Below, one piece after another: positions 13,579 to 25,373 of a DNA stretch of 64,000 nucleotides; position 1 is the first letter of the stretch, and every line of letters starts with the position of its first letter. The notes under the pieces were generated by a model that was given only the letters and a program-made list of their open reading frames with translations, did no database searches and was not told where the DNA came from. Made by a program: the position numbers and the translations under genes. Source of the DNA: Coenobita brevimanus (Eukaryota > Arthropoda > Malacostraca > Decapoda > Coenobitidae); the NCBI GenBank assembly GCA_032717465.1, contig CM064732.1:28253156-28317155 (forward strand). The letters run 5' to 3'.

Positions 13579-15090
13579 ACCGATCGTGAACCATTCACTT
13601 AGATGCCCTTACACATGCTTCATTACCATCATAAAAACTCTTGACGGCACCTAGCAGCTTACCATCTACACTGTACACGAGCAAAACTTTCCACAATCCT
13701 TCTCTGTCCACTTTGTCATTATGCTTTATCCAGATCCATGAATGCCACAAACACCTTAGGGTCCTTCTCACAAGCCTTTTCTGCTATCTGTGTCACTGCA
13801 AATATTTGATCCACACATCATCTGCCTCTTCTAAAGCCACCCTGTTCGTCACTCACTAGGACTTCTGATATCTCTCTTACTTTCTTTATAATAATTCTAT
13901 CATATAACTTCCCTACCACACTCAGTAAACTTAAGCTTCGATATTTCTTGCACTCAGTTCGCTCACCTTAATTTTTGTATAGGTGTACAATCACAGGCTT
14001 TTTCCACTCTCCACGCAGCTTCACTCATCCATGTCTGCTTACATATCTCAGCATTTAATTCCATTCTGCCCACTACACTTAAGGATCTCTGCATACACCT
14101 CATCAACCCCAGCTACATCCCATTTTTCAGCTGCTTCACAGCACTTCTCCTGTGGGAGTGCCACATCTCCTAGTACTGCATTCCTTCTCTGCACACCCCC
14201 CAAACCATTCATGTTTACAGCTCCTCTGCCCTCTCTATTCCCATTCATTAGGCTTTCAAAAAATTCTTTGCATCTGGTCCTTATTTCATCCTCATGGGTT
14301 ACTCGTAATAATCCATCACCTACATCCTTCACACCGTCACATTTCTTTCCGCTTTCACTTCTACATTTCCGTGCCTCCTTCCAGAATAACTTCTTATTTT
14401 CAGAGTAGTTCCCATTCAATTTTCTTCCTAGATCATTATTTTCCTCCTTCTTTTTTCTCTTCACTAGTCTCTTTACGTGCTTCTTACTCTCAGTTTATTC
14501 AGTTATTAATTCAACTGAACCCCGGTCCTGTAACGACTTCAACCACTTCTTCCCCTTTTCCTCCACCACCCTCTTAACCTCCTCATCCCACCATGCCTTA
14601 CCTACTTTGTTGTTACTCTTGCCACACCACACACCGCTTTAGCATTCCTAAGAAATCGCTATATACATTCCACAGGCTGTCCAGATCCATTTCATTCCAA
14701 TTCATTGATTCTAACTCCTTCTCTACTTTGGTCCTGTAATCATCTGCCATTTCTTTGATCCTCAGCTTTTCAACTTTCAGTCTTTCTCCCTGACTGCTCC
14801 TCTTTTTCCTGATCCACCTCACTCCTCACAGCTTGATCTTGTATACCACAATCATTTGATCTGACAAACCTACACATCGTCCTCTCACGGCCCTCGTATC
14901 AGCAATCATTCCCATCATCGACCTCTCTACGAGCACGTAATCAATCGGGCTTTTTTTTTTAACACGATCCCCGTTCCCTCTATACCACGTATATTTATGT
15001 GCATCTTCTAGTTTGAAATGCGAGTTACAAATGCACAACCTCCTCTCCTGACACATATCGTTTTGTTGTTTCCCATTAACATTTTCTCCT

Positions 15091-15423
15091 GGGGGAGGCG
15101 GCGGCTCAGTCGGTAGGGAGGTGGCTTGCAGTCCTACCAGATTCAGGTTCAAATCCCCGCTGGGGCAGGGAACAGTTAAAGGATCTGAATATCATAAATC
15201 AGACTTTACTGATCTACCAGAAGACTCGTGACATGTAAAAATACCCCAGGTAGTACCAATACACCAGTCCTGTATGAGACAGTCCCAGCATGTAGTCAGT
15301 GTGGATGGTGCGTGTTAGCGCCGAAGTGGTGACAGTAGAGATGTATGGTATGTAGGAGGACTACTGGGCCGTGGGAGCAGGCTGTGAAGCCTATGTCCAG
15401 AGTCAGACACATTAAAAAAAAAA
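15091..15423 (+). mobile_element. S2: tRNA-derived SINE inserted in LINE A2
   Basis: A near-consensus A-box (CGGCTCAGTCGG, 15102-15113) and a perfect B-box (GGTTCAAATCC, 15146-15156) start the element. A ~250-bp body follows and ends in an A-run (15413-15423). It splits the LINE A2 endonuclease after the GDMDGTVG segment. Clear target duplications could not be recognised. Orientation is opposite to the LINE. Confidence 0.8.
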
Positions 15424-15518
15424 TGTCATCCTCAGGACAAGTGCCTACTGTTCCATCCATATCCCCCATTATGATCACTTTATAGATCATGGGCATTTCT
15501 CCCACTACTTCACCTAGC

Positions 15519-15881
15519 TCATCCCAAAACCTGTCTTTCTCTCTCACTTCTGTCCTCACACAGTGCATATGCTACAATCACTGCCACGTTCACCTTCTCA
15601 AACTTGAACCGGACATACATACACCTCGAGCTGACACATTTGTAGTCTCTCATTCCACTCTGCCACATCTCATTCACCAACAAAGCAACTCCTTCCTTGC
15701 ATCTTCCTCGCCCATTCATTCCCAATCTTACACATTTCACACCCTCCCACTCCTCCACTTCACACCCTTTCATCTTCGTTTCACACAATGCCATCACAGC
15801 ATATCTCTCACTCATGAACACTTGAACCACTTCCACCCTCTTGCTCTCCTCATTCACATCTCTCACATTCCACATGGCCAT
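15519..15881 (-). pseudogene. LINE A2 apurinic-type endonuclease, N-terminal part
   Basis: About 120 residues begin MAMWNVRD, the start typical of APE-type LINE endonucleases. These enzymes nick target DNA for target-primed reverse transcription. The ALCETKMKG motif supplies the catalytic Glu. It aligns in style with the LINE C endonuclease start (MNVRGC, LALSEKKMKG). The reading frame begins only a few bases from a (TA)n tract, so the 5' untranslated region has been lost. Confidence 0.75.
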
Positions 15882-15885
15882 GGGA

Positions 15886-15886
<1 letters not shown>

Positions 15887-15967
<81 letters not shown>
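15887..15967. repeat. (TA)n between LINE B 3' end and LINE A2 5' end
   Basis: A perfect TA tract. On the minus strand the LINE B stop codon TGA runs directly into it. Confidence 0.95.
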
Positions 15968-15969
<2 letters not shown>

Positions 15970-16710
15970 ACACTCCTCTCCTGCTTCTCTTTTCATTGTC
16001 CTCAGCCAGGTTTCCCTCGGCCTACCTCTGCCTCTTCTTCTTCTAGCAGTCCACTCTGGCACATCCTGTACTAAACAGCCTTCTTTTCTGTATATGTGCC
16101 CCAGCCATTTCCAGCGAGACAGTCTCACATATTCATCAGTTGGTTCCACTCTCGTATTATCCCTTACTCTTTCGTTTATAACTCTGTCTTGCCACTGTAC
16201 CCCAAGAATCGTTCTCAGTATTTTATCTCAAATCCTAATACTTTCTGATCCGTTGCAATTGTACTGTACCATGAATCATGCCCATAGATTAAAACTGGTC
16301 TAACAATGAACTTGTAAATTTTTACTTTAGTATGTACTGAAAGCATATTATTATTCCAAACAGACTCCAGCAATCTAACAGCTCGCCAAGCCTGTCCAAT
16401 TCTCTCCTCAATTTCATTGTTTAATGATCCAGTAGATGATACAATCGTTCCCAGATATTTAAAATTTTCTACGTTCTTCACCACATTATTACCAATTACA
16501 CAATCGATTTGGTTCTCCACGTTCATATTAATAATTTCAGTCTTTCCACAATTTATTACCAACCCCACTTTTTCTCTTTCCGCCACCAGAAAATCAAGCA
16601 CCCTCTGTATCTCGTAAATACTTCTGCAAAATCATCAGCATAGTCCAAATTCATCAGCCTCTTATTTTCTTTCCAGTTAATTCCTGCACCTGTTCTCCTT
16701 ACATCCTTTA

Positions 16711-17166
16711 TCATAAATAATCCATAACCAAGAGAAAAAGCAAAGGTGAAAGAACTCCTCCTTGAATCACTCCTGACCTAACTTCAAATGGATCGCTCAA
16801 AGAACCACCCACCATTACTTTACATAAAAAAGCTTTATGCAGGCTTTTGATAATATTTACAATTTTCAACATAGCTCCAAGTGAAACACTATCAAACGCC
16901 TTTTCAAAAACCATAAAACACATACTAAGTGGCATTTTCATCTCATTAGCTTGTTGCATTAGATGCCTTTCAATAAAAATCTGATCATTACAACCTCGAC
17001 CCTTTCTAAATCCTGCATGTTCTTCTCTCAAAATTTTATCAATTAATGTCTCTATTCTGTTCAGCAAGATTTTGGAAAAGACTTTTGCAGCTACAGGTGT
17101 CAGAGTTATTCCCCTCCAATTTCCACACACACTTAAATCTCCCTTTTTTGGTATTTTTATAATCAC
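16711..17166 (-). pseudogene. LINE B reverse transcriptase, fingers-palm part
   Basis: The 151-codon frame begins with IKIPKKGDLSVCGNWRGITL, the entry block of LINE RTs, then EEHAGFRKGRGC, FEKAFDSV and SGVIQGGVLSPLLF. The GxxQG block is intact, but the residue before FEKAFD is Val rather than the catalytic Asp (MVFEKAFD). With the frameshift immediately after LLFLLVMDYL, this points to inactivity. The continuation is at 16215-16601 in another frame. Confidence 0.85.
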
Positions 17167-18173
17167 TCAATTTTTCCACTCTTCTAGAATTCCACCATTA
17201 TCCCAAGCCATATTAAAAAGTTTCAAAAGCGCATTCGTCAACTCATCATTTTCCACCTTAAGCATTTCAGGAAATATTCTATCCTCTCCTGGGGCCTTAA
17301 AATTCTTTACCTCCTTTTATAGATTTTGCTACCTCTTCCAAGGTTATATCCCCTTTTCTATCCGCAAATCTCTCTCGGCTGGCAAAATGTCCTCTTCCGC
17401 TGGGATTTGTCTATTTTAAATAGATTCAAAATGCTTTTTCCACATTCCTTTTATATCCAAATCTTTAGTCATCAAGTTACCATTTCTATCTCGTACAGGT
17501 ATTTCCTTCCTTCTCTTTTCAGTCCCAGTTAATTCCTTTATGGCCTAATATGCTGCTCTTGATCTCTGACCGTCCTTTTTACTTATTTTCTGTCTCTGTT
17601 GCCGTTTCATCATATAGCCTCCTCTTATCACGTCTGACGAGTCTCTTTACTTCAGAATGTAAACTCCAGTACTTTGCTCTAAGTACTCAACTTCAACTAT
17701 CCGTCCATCAACATGTTCTTCACTTCTTAACTTCACCTCTTTCCTTTTCTGAATTGCATTCCATGTTTCATCTGACATCCACTTTTTTCTTCTCGTTTTT
17801 CCCTTTTTCGTAATAGTATCCTTAGCACTCTCATGCAAAACCTCTTTTACCTCCCTCCACATTTGATGAACATCATTGTCTTCAGATTCCATCAAAGTCT
17901 GCAGGACTAGCAACTTGTTCCTACATTCCCACTGAAACTTTTCCTTAGTGTTCTCATCATTTCTCAGCTCATCAAAATCATTTTTATTACCTCCCGTACA
18001 ATTATCATTAAAGTTTCTCTTAATTGTTATTATAATCTTTGACACAACTAATCACTACCTATATCTGCCCCCCTCCTTAAGCAAACATCTTCTGCCTTCT
18101 GCTAATTGCAATATGGTCAGTCTGGTTACAATATTTACCACATGGTGAAATCCAAGTAGTTTTATGTATTTTT

Positions 18174-18992
18174 CTATGTTCCACCAATCGTAAGATCATT
18201 TGCCACACAAAAGCTTGCAAATCGCACCTCATATTCATTTCTTATACCAATACCCTCTTTACCCATACAATCTTCAAAGCCATCCCTACTACTACCAACA
18301 ATCGCATTAAAATCACCAATGCAGACTAACACATGTCTTCCTACTCTGTTCACTACATCCTGCAGCTTCTCGTAAAAGTAATCCTTCATTTCATCAGCGG
18401 CTTCATTTGTCAGAGCGTACCCTACCACCATACTGATATTACCATGGTCAGATTTTAAACGAGCATAAAGCAAGCGCTCGTTAATTGGCTCAAACTCACA
18501 TAGTGCCTTGCAAGCATCTCTACTCAACACTAAGCCTACTCCTTGGTAATGATTTCCATCACTCCTGCCAGAAACCAACAAAGTAATACCATCTTCCAAA
18601 TTCATTTTATGAACTCCAAGCAAACTCGTTTCTGTAAGAGCACAAATATCTATATTGTATTCTCTGAACACTGAAATAAGTTCTTTTATTTTACCAGCCT
18701 GACTGAGAGTTCGTACATTCCAATTTCCTATTCTTAAGGTTCTTTTTGGATGTATTAACTTATTCCTACACCTTGGGATTCTTAGTACCCCCCGCCTACT
18801 TAAGGGCTGCATGGAACTGAGGGCCATTGCTTCATAACCAGAGTTCAAGATTCTTAGGCAGAAAAATATTTTTCCCTGGAGCCAATGCCAGTGGCTCGCA
18901 GGAACCACACAGTGGAGAGAGGAAATTAGCTTAAAAAAAATATAATGCAGAGGTTTAGCACAAACAAAGTACAAGGGAAAGAGAGACAGCAA
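18174..18992 (-). pseudogene. LINE B endonuclease domain
   Basis: This 272-codon frame contains the ordered APE-endonuclease motifs: RIGNWNVRTLSQAGK near residues 86-100, ICALTETSL (ET motif), GVGLVLS, VGYA, and VCIGDFNAIVGS (GDFN, catalytic Asp/Asn). The first ~80 codons are probably not part of the protein, because the recognisable domain starts at WNVRTL. The frame ends at TIGGT, where related elements continue with a lysine/histidine segment. A frameshift or stop therefore cuts the domain before its final His motif. RT sequence follows downstream on the same strand. Confidence 0.85.
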
Positions 18993-19016
18993 AAAGAATG
19001 GCGGTAAAAGTGTCCC

Positions 19017-19062
19017 TTTTAGTCGCCTCTTACGACAAGCAGGGAATGCTTGGGAAGTATTC
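19017..19062 (-). promoter_or_regulatory. Conserved two-hairpin motif in LINE B 5' UTR
   Basis: Minus strand: an imperfect hairpin (GAATAC...GCATTC, 19044-19062), then CCCTGCTT, then GTCG-TAAGAGG-CGAC (19022-19036), then TAAAAGGG. LINE C has the same arrangement at 43768-43814. Confidence 0.55.
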
Positions 19063-19142
19063 TAACCCCCTTTCCCCAGGGGGAAGGAGATGGCACGAGA
19101 CAAATATTGGTGGAGAGAGTTCATCGAGGCCCTATGCATCCC

Positions 19143-19267
<125 letters not shown>

Positions 19268-19929
19268 AGTGCAACATCACATTGCATTGAACAATCTTGC
19301 GTCGGCCTTGGTCACCTATCGGCGGGTGTTCTCGTTGCTCGATCTCTGGCAGTTTCCCTATTCAGTCCCTTATCCCTGAGGTCACACTCTGTTACTTCGT
19401 CCGAGGTGTTTTCAGTCTGTCTTTCGCAGCCCTATCCCTGACGTTCACACTTCTCACATAACACACCCAAAAGCATTCTTGCATTGCAATCCTTATCTTC
19501 CACTTGAGGAATCAGATTTCATAGAGATAGTTTTCTCTTTAACAAGCAGCCTTGAAAGGATAATTAGGCATGCTGCTGTTTGCTTTCCTCTGTACTCCTT
19601 TGTACTTTGCACTCCTTAAAAGTCATCTCCATCCTCTCCACATGCACAAACCATCACAGTCTGTGCATCCTCATCACAGCACCAATACACTACAGTCCCA
19701 TCCTCCCTGTCGATTCTTCAATCATTAGCCTAACCTACCCCGCCCAACCAGGCTTCACATTCAGTACAGCACCCTCCAAGTCAACTATCCGACCAGGCAG
19801 ATGAGGAGCTCAGAGACAACGCAATGATCCAAAGTACAAGATCAAAAAAGACAAAAGGTGCCCTGTAAATACATGTATAAACATGAAAATTTGTATAGGT
19901 CTCATTCATAATGTATAATTTTCATTGAT
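19268..19929. other. Unrecognised spacer
   Basis: No gene, RNA or repeat family is recognised between the GT tract and LINE F. Confidence 0.5.
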
Positions 19930-20589
19930 AATGGCTTTTTTTCCGCCCTTGGGTGATGATGAAATTCTTGATCTGCTGAATGAGAGTTCATCAATGTTAA
20001 CTCATGATGAATTTAATACCTTAAGTTATCATTTTAGTATAAATTATGATTCAAATCATTTAAGCAATTCTGATGAATTAAGTGGTTTAAATATTTCATT
20101 GCGTATTTCTAAATATTATAATTAAGAAGATTTTGATCAATTGTTCAACAGTAAAAATTCTTGTCCAATATTGTTACTGTACAACATTAATAGTATTCCC
20201 ACTAATTTAGAATAGTTGCTATTATATTCCGGTATCTCTGCAAATTGTCATAATATTGATATAATGGCTTATTGTGAAACATGACTTTCCAAAGATACTG
20301 AGGATTTATATAAACTGAAAGGATATAAATTATACACAGTACTAATAATAGGAACCATTATGGAGGGGGGGTTTGTCTGTATGTGAAAAAATATTATTTC
20401 TTGCCATGTTTGTGATAGTTTATGTATGATGTGTGATACTATCGAAACATTATTTATTGAAGACTCTTACCTAAGTAAACGTATAATTGTGGTGTTCTAT
20501 ATCAGAGGCCAAATGCAAGCATCCGGTCATTTATAGAAATATTAGAAACAATTCTTAGGGACATAGCTGTAACTGGTAAAAAATCTATT

Positions 20590-20898
20590 TTGCTAGGGGA
20601 TTTTAATATCCATTTACTTAATAATTCGCAAACAAATGTTAGAATGTTCATAGATTACCTAGCCAGTTTTGGATATTATCAATGCATCAATAAACCCACA
20701 CAAGGAAATAAGAAGAGTACCACGATCATTGATCCCATGTGGACTAATAGCCTCAATTTTATCTCAAGATCCGGTATTTTGTTGACTGATGTAACTGATC
20801 ATTTTGCTCCAATTATTCATTGTAAAAGTAAGAGTGAAAAAGAACCTTTTTTTTTTTTTTTTTTTTTTTTTTCATATAGAGATTATAAGTGTGAATGA
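20590..20898 (+). pseudogene. LINE F endonuclease, C-terminal part
   Basis: The frame opens at MLGDFNIHLL (GDFN motif, catalytic residues of the APE fold). It goes on through FIDYLASFGYYQCINKPTQ and STTIIDPMWTN, which are typical of the substrate-pocket region. TDVTDHFAPI is the final Asp-His motif. After this an expanded T-run introduces a frameshift into the linker. The upstream half of the domain is present but broken by stops (for example CET followed by TGA near 20280). Confidence 0.8.
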
Positions 20899-21457
20899 AA
20901 AGCTTTTATGTCGGGCAATGAAAGAGGAGTTCGATTACATACACATGGATAACAATCCAAATACTGCTTATAATATAGTTTCAGATGCCATAACAAGGGT
21001 AGTGGATGAAAATATTCCCCTTCAAAGGATAAAAATTAAGGCAAAAGAAGTCAGCAAACCATGGGTTACATCCGAACTACTTGGGCATATTAATGAGAGA
21101 GAAATTATACAAGAAATATATAAAACCCCCTTTGACATTTGTAGCTCATTATACGGAATACAGAAACAGGGTTCACAACATGTTGGAAACAGCAAAGAAG
21201 CATTATTATAAAACTAAATTTAAAGACAGTGCAGGTAACTCTAAAGGAACGTGGAAATTAATCAATGAAATGATCAACTCGCAAGATAAATGGAACCACA
21301 ACATAGAACTTATGATTATCAACAATTGTGATACTAGTGATCCACAATTTATAAGTGATTACATTAATAACTATTTCTCAAATATCGGTCTTCAATTATC
21401 TGATAACATATGTTATATGTCTAAAACCTACGAAGACCTTGTACTGTTGGATATATC

Positions 21458-21853
21458 TATCGTGACCAGAGTCCCGCTTTTTGGACGTCCATCCCGCTTC
21501 TTTAATTGTGACTAAAATGTCCCGCTTTTTGAGCAAAGGATCATGTTTGTCTCGCTTTAGAAACTTACTATTGCATTAGATATAACATGACCTTCTTTTA
21601 TGAAAGTAAGATAAATTAGAAAAATTATGCATAATCCTAACCAAATGAAACACCGAATTATCAATATAAAATCTGTAATGCTCACTAGCTGGTAAGTTTG
21701 GTCGCGCCATTCACTGTACCGTACGGTCGGTTCGGAGTTCGTAGGAGACGTTAGTGTTTGATTAGCAGCCTCATTTTGAGGTGTAGTGCAACAACGGTCG
21801 CTGTCACACTAGTCAGTATCTATCTGTCTATCTATCTATATTTCTAGCTATAT

Positions 21854-21888
<35 letters not shown>

Positions 21889-21987
21889 TAGATAGATAGA
21901 TATAGACACACACACACGCACACACACACACACACGCACGCACGCGCGCGCGTCCCGCTTTTACCTCCAATAAATCTGGTCACCTTA
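21458..21987. mobile_element. Non-autonomous hAT-like DNA transposon in LINE F
   Basis: The termini are TATCGTGACCAGA and, inverted, TAAGGTGACCAGA (11 of 13 identical). The flanking 8-bp direct repeats are GATATATC at 21450-21457 and 21988-21995. An 8-bp duplication is typical of hAT. Subterminal TCCCGCTTT words recur at 21473, 21490, 21520 and 21955. A (TAGA)n/(CA)n block lies at 21825-21950. There is no transposase frame in the 530 bp. Removing the insert and one GATATATC joins the LINE F frame exactly. Confidence 0.85.
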
Positions 21988-22265
21988 GATATATCAAAGA
22001 AAGAAATTATTTCTTTAATAAAATCTATGAAAGATTCAGCACCTGAATATGACAGTATTCACGTTAAAGTAATTAAAATAAACCGTAACAATCCTGGCTC
22101 CTATTATCTTGATATTAATTAATCTGTCTTTTTGATCAGGTATTTTCCAGAGAGGTTAAAAGTAGCTAAACTCATACCTATTCACAAAGGGGGAAAATGG
22201 ATGCCGTTTCCAACTATTGACCTATTTCAGTACTTCCATTTATAAGTAAAATCTATGAATGAGCT

Positions 22266-23018
22266 ATGTACGACAGAATAAATGATTTTCTTACAACTAA
22301 TAATATCTTAAGGGAATCTCAGTTTGGATTCAGGAAGAATCTTTCTCCAAAATTAGCAATTACAAAATTAATGACTCATGTGCTGCAGGAATTAGGGTGT
22401 GACATATATAATAACAGTATTTTTGGATTAAAAAAAGCTTTTGATACATTAAATCAAGAAATCTTGATTATGAAACTGCAGCATTGTGGTATAAGAAACA
22501 CATGTCTTAAATGGTTTCAGAGCTATTTATGCAACAGAAAACAGCATACTTCAGTAAATAAAACAATGTCAGGAGATATAGAAATCAAAACTGGAGTTCC
22601 CCAAGGATCAATATTAGGTCCTCTACTATTTTTATTATACATAAATGATATTGTTAAGTCATCAAACTTATTAAAATTTATTATCTTTGCTGATGATACA
22701 AATATTACTTATTCAGCATATGATATACTCTTATTATCGAGCACATTAAGTCTTGAATTAAATTATTTTACAACTTGGTTAATAGCAAACAAATTATCTA
22801 TAAATATTGAAAAAAAAAAGTATCTAGTATTTGCTGGCAATAAAATTTTGGAAAGAAATGTTACAGTCAAATTATGTGGGGAAACAATCCAAAGTTCAGA
22901 TTCATTTAAGTACTTAGGAATCTTGATAGACCAAAATATTAGTTGGAAATACCACATAGCAGCATATATAAGCAATACAATAAAGTTTCTAGATTATCAG
23001 GCATACTGCATAAAGTAA
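22266..23018 (+). pseudogene. LINE F reverse transcriptase
   Basis: This open stretch of 250 codons covers ESQFGFRKNLS, then GLKKAFDTLNQ, then TGVPQGSILGPLLFLLYINDI, then FADDTNITY (catalytic Asp pair) and FKYLGILIDQ. The position of the first catalytic Asp reads Gly (FGLKKAFD rather than FDLKKAFD), so the enzyme would be inactive even if the frame were whole. The upstream fingers region (22000-22260) is also present, for example LIPIHKGGKW, but contains stops. Confidence 0.85.
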
Positions 23019-24469
23019 AACATGTATTAACCACTCACACACTCCTTACATTATACTACACATTAATTTATCCTCATTTACATTAGTGCAATGTTGTTTG
23101 GGGTATGGTACATATGATTAAGTTAAAATCATCACAGTTGCTTCAGAAAAGGATGATATGAGCAATGGAAAGAGTTAATTATTATGAACACACTGAACAA
23201 TTATTTAAAAACTACAAACTTTTTAAAACTAGTGATACGTACTTGAATGTTTAAAATATTTCCGTGAACAATTGTATATAATTCATTCTGTTGAACTGCA
23301 GAGAGCATATCAAATACATAATATAATTACCAGAAACAGAAATCAAATTGGACAACCTTTTCCAGTTACTGAATCCCAAAAAAGAATTTTAACATCTAAT
23401 GGATGTTTAAAATGAAATGATCTACCTGAACACTTAAAATGTATTAATAACAAGAGCCACGTTTAAAATGAATAAAAAGAAATATATACTTAGCACATAT
23501 TCATTATTCATTAGTCATTTTCATATTGTTTACCCACTAGTCATTCATATGAGTATGTATGTGTATATACAGGTGTTTATGCATTTATGTGTGTGAATTC
23601 GTTAATAAAATCTCATGTATATGTTCTGGACTTAAAGCACACTGTAAATATAAATTGTTGCGATCTATAATGTTGATCATATATGCAATGTACAGAGGAT
23701 GCATGTTTCTGTGTATAAGTATTGTACATTTGCAAGACGTCATTATTTTATTTATATTTTCTCAGGGGACTGTAAAAAATGCTTCATTTAACGATCTCAG
23801 CCATGTTTATATATCTTGTATTAAAAAATGTACCAATATACATGGCTAAAAAAAACTACTTGAATTGAATTGAACTGAAATGATGCACTACACATTTAAA
23901 TTTTGTCACTGAGCCTACGAATATCCTCTTCCTATAGAGGCCAGATCTTACTACCATACTGTATAATACTCATAACACATGCTGCTTACAAAGATGCTTT
24001 AGCATGGAGATGGAGCCCTCTCAGTGTCAGGAGAAGCAGCAGCTCCCTCAACTTCCTCCAACCACTCCTTCCTCTAGCCACAGAGCTAGCTCCAGACTCA
24101 CTTCAAGCACGTAACAGATGTCCAACTTAACAACACTTTTCCAAACACTCAAGAGACTTACCAGCAAGATTAATCCTTCCACATGCTCTCCCTGACACAC
24201 ACACACGCAGTAAAGTAATTGTAGCCAATTTATGCATGCCACCCAGATCAAACACATGGGAAAGAGACGAATATGAGGACCTGGCAGAGAGTACAATTCA
24301 GAGTGTAAGATCATTGCTACATAAAATGGAAGAGAAATCGGAAAGAATTATACTAACTGGGGACTTCAATACAAATATAAATTAGAATACTCTAGATATA
24401 AATAGCCAAGAAAGCTGTTGGGATCAAAAGCTCCTGGATCTCGTACAAGAGTTTTTCTTAACGCAACAT

Positions 24470-24994
24470 GTGAGGGAAACCACCAGAAAAAGAGGACTTG
24501 ATGTACCTTCAGTGCTAGATCTAATATTTACAAGGCAACAAAATGATATTGACAGTTTAATATATCACCCTCCACTCGGCAAAAGCGATCATGCAGTACT
24601 AAATTATAACTTCAGGATAGCATATGACATAGTAAACAGCAATGATAGTTACAAAAAGAGCCTAAACTATAAAAAGGGAAATTATCAAGACCTAAAGAAG
24701 TATTTCTTAGAAGTTGATTGGGAAAATGAGCTTAGAGGACAAGATTTAAATGCTGTATATAAAAAATTTTGTGAATTTTATGAAATAGGAGTCCAGAAGT
24801 ACATCCCACACCACAAAGAAGCAGATAAGAAAATACAGAAATGGTCCAATACAGAATGTAAAAAATCAAAAGAAAGAAGAGATTTGTTGTGGAATAGATA
24901 CAGAAGACACAATAGTGAAAGGGCGTATAATAATTACAAACAGGCAAGAAACGACTCTACAAGAATAAGGAGGGAAGCCCAAAAAACAGTTTGA
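24470..24994 (+). pseudogene. LINE G endonuclease C-terminus and linker
   Basis: The 174-codon frame includes SVLDLIFTRQ and LGKSDHAVLNY, the SDH motif that closes the APE-type endonuclease active site. A basic, lysine/arginine-rich linker follows (KKSKERRDLLWNRYRR). A one-base shift near 24985 moves the frame, and the same protein continues in the frame of the downstream RT after stops at about 25067 and 25311. The domain start (WNVR-type motif) is not clearly preserved upstream. Confidence 0.8.
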
Positions 24995-25373
24995 GGAGGA
25001 TATAATAAACAAAAGTAGTGATCAACCAAAGCTGTTTTACAGCTATATCAGAAGCAAAACTAAATTATAAGATATAATACAATCCATTACGGACGAGGGA
25101 ATCACTTATACACAAGAGAAAGATATTTGTGAAGCACTAAATAAGAATTTCCAATTAGTTTTTACAGAAGAAAAAAATTTTGAGAGGGACTATGTGGAAC
25201 ACGCATGTCCACACATACTACCAGATAAACAAATAGCAGAAAAAGTAATACAGGAGGAGTTAAGTAGATTAGACAGAGGAAAAGCAAGTGGTCCTGATGA
25301 AATTTCATGTTAGGTTTTACGAGAATGTGCAAAGGAGTTATGTAAACCATTATTTTTAATTTTCAAGAAATCC

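Larger units (their letters stand above)
12465..15886 (-). mobile_element. LINE A2: RTE-like non-LTR retrotransposon, decayed
   Basis: Reading on the minus strand, the order is as follows. (1) An endonuclease start at 15519-15881 with WNVRD and LCETKMKG (catalytic Glu in the ET motif), plus VAYA. (2) VIIMGDMDGTVG at 15296-15568 (GD[FLM][ND] motif). (3) After a SINE insertion, an endonuclease C-terminal part at 14826-15152 (KYTWYRGNGDRVKKKSPIDYV). (4) A linker at 14048-14822. (5) RT at 13225-13578 with GVRQGCVMSPWLFNIYMDG and YADDALLL. (6) A C-terminal segment at 12726-12968 with RRRGRPRIRW. Frames are broken repeatedly, so it is not functional. The 3' untranslated part appears to extend to the (TA)n at 12464. 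Confidence 0.85.
19930..23881 (+). mobile_element. LINE F: CR1/L2-like non-LTR retrotransposon with (TTGAA)n tail
   Basis: The endonuclease begins with broken frames near 20120-20400 (LLYNINSIPTNL, MAYCET). It continues at 20590-20898 with LLGDFNIHLLNN and at the end LLTDVTDHFAPI (the SDH-type final motif reads TDH). The linker runs at 20804-21515, RT at 22266-23018, and a decayed C-terminus after that. It ends with TTGAATTGAATTGAA (23860-23874), a short-tandem-repeat tail as in CR1/L2-type LINEs. A hAT-like element is inserted at 21458-21987 and a T-run at about 20849-20871 sits in the coding region. Confidence 0.85.

Noticed and set aside
15091..15160. Functional tRNA gene
   Set aside because: A- and B-boxes are present, but the acceptor stem is not complementary and a SINE body with A-tail follows.
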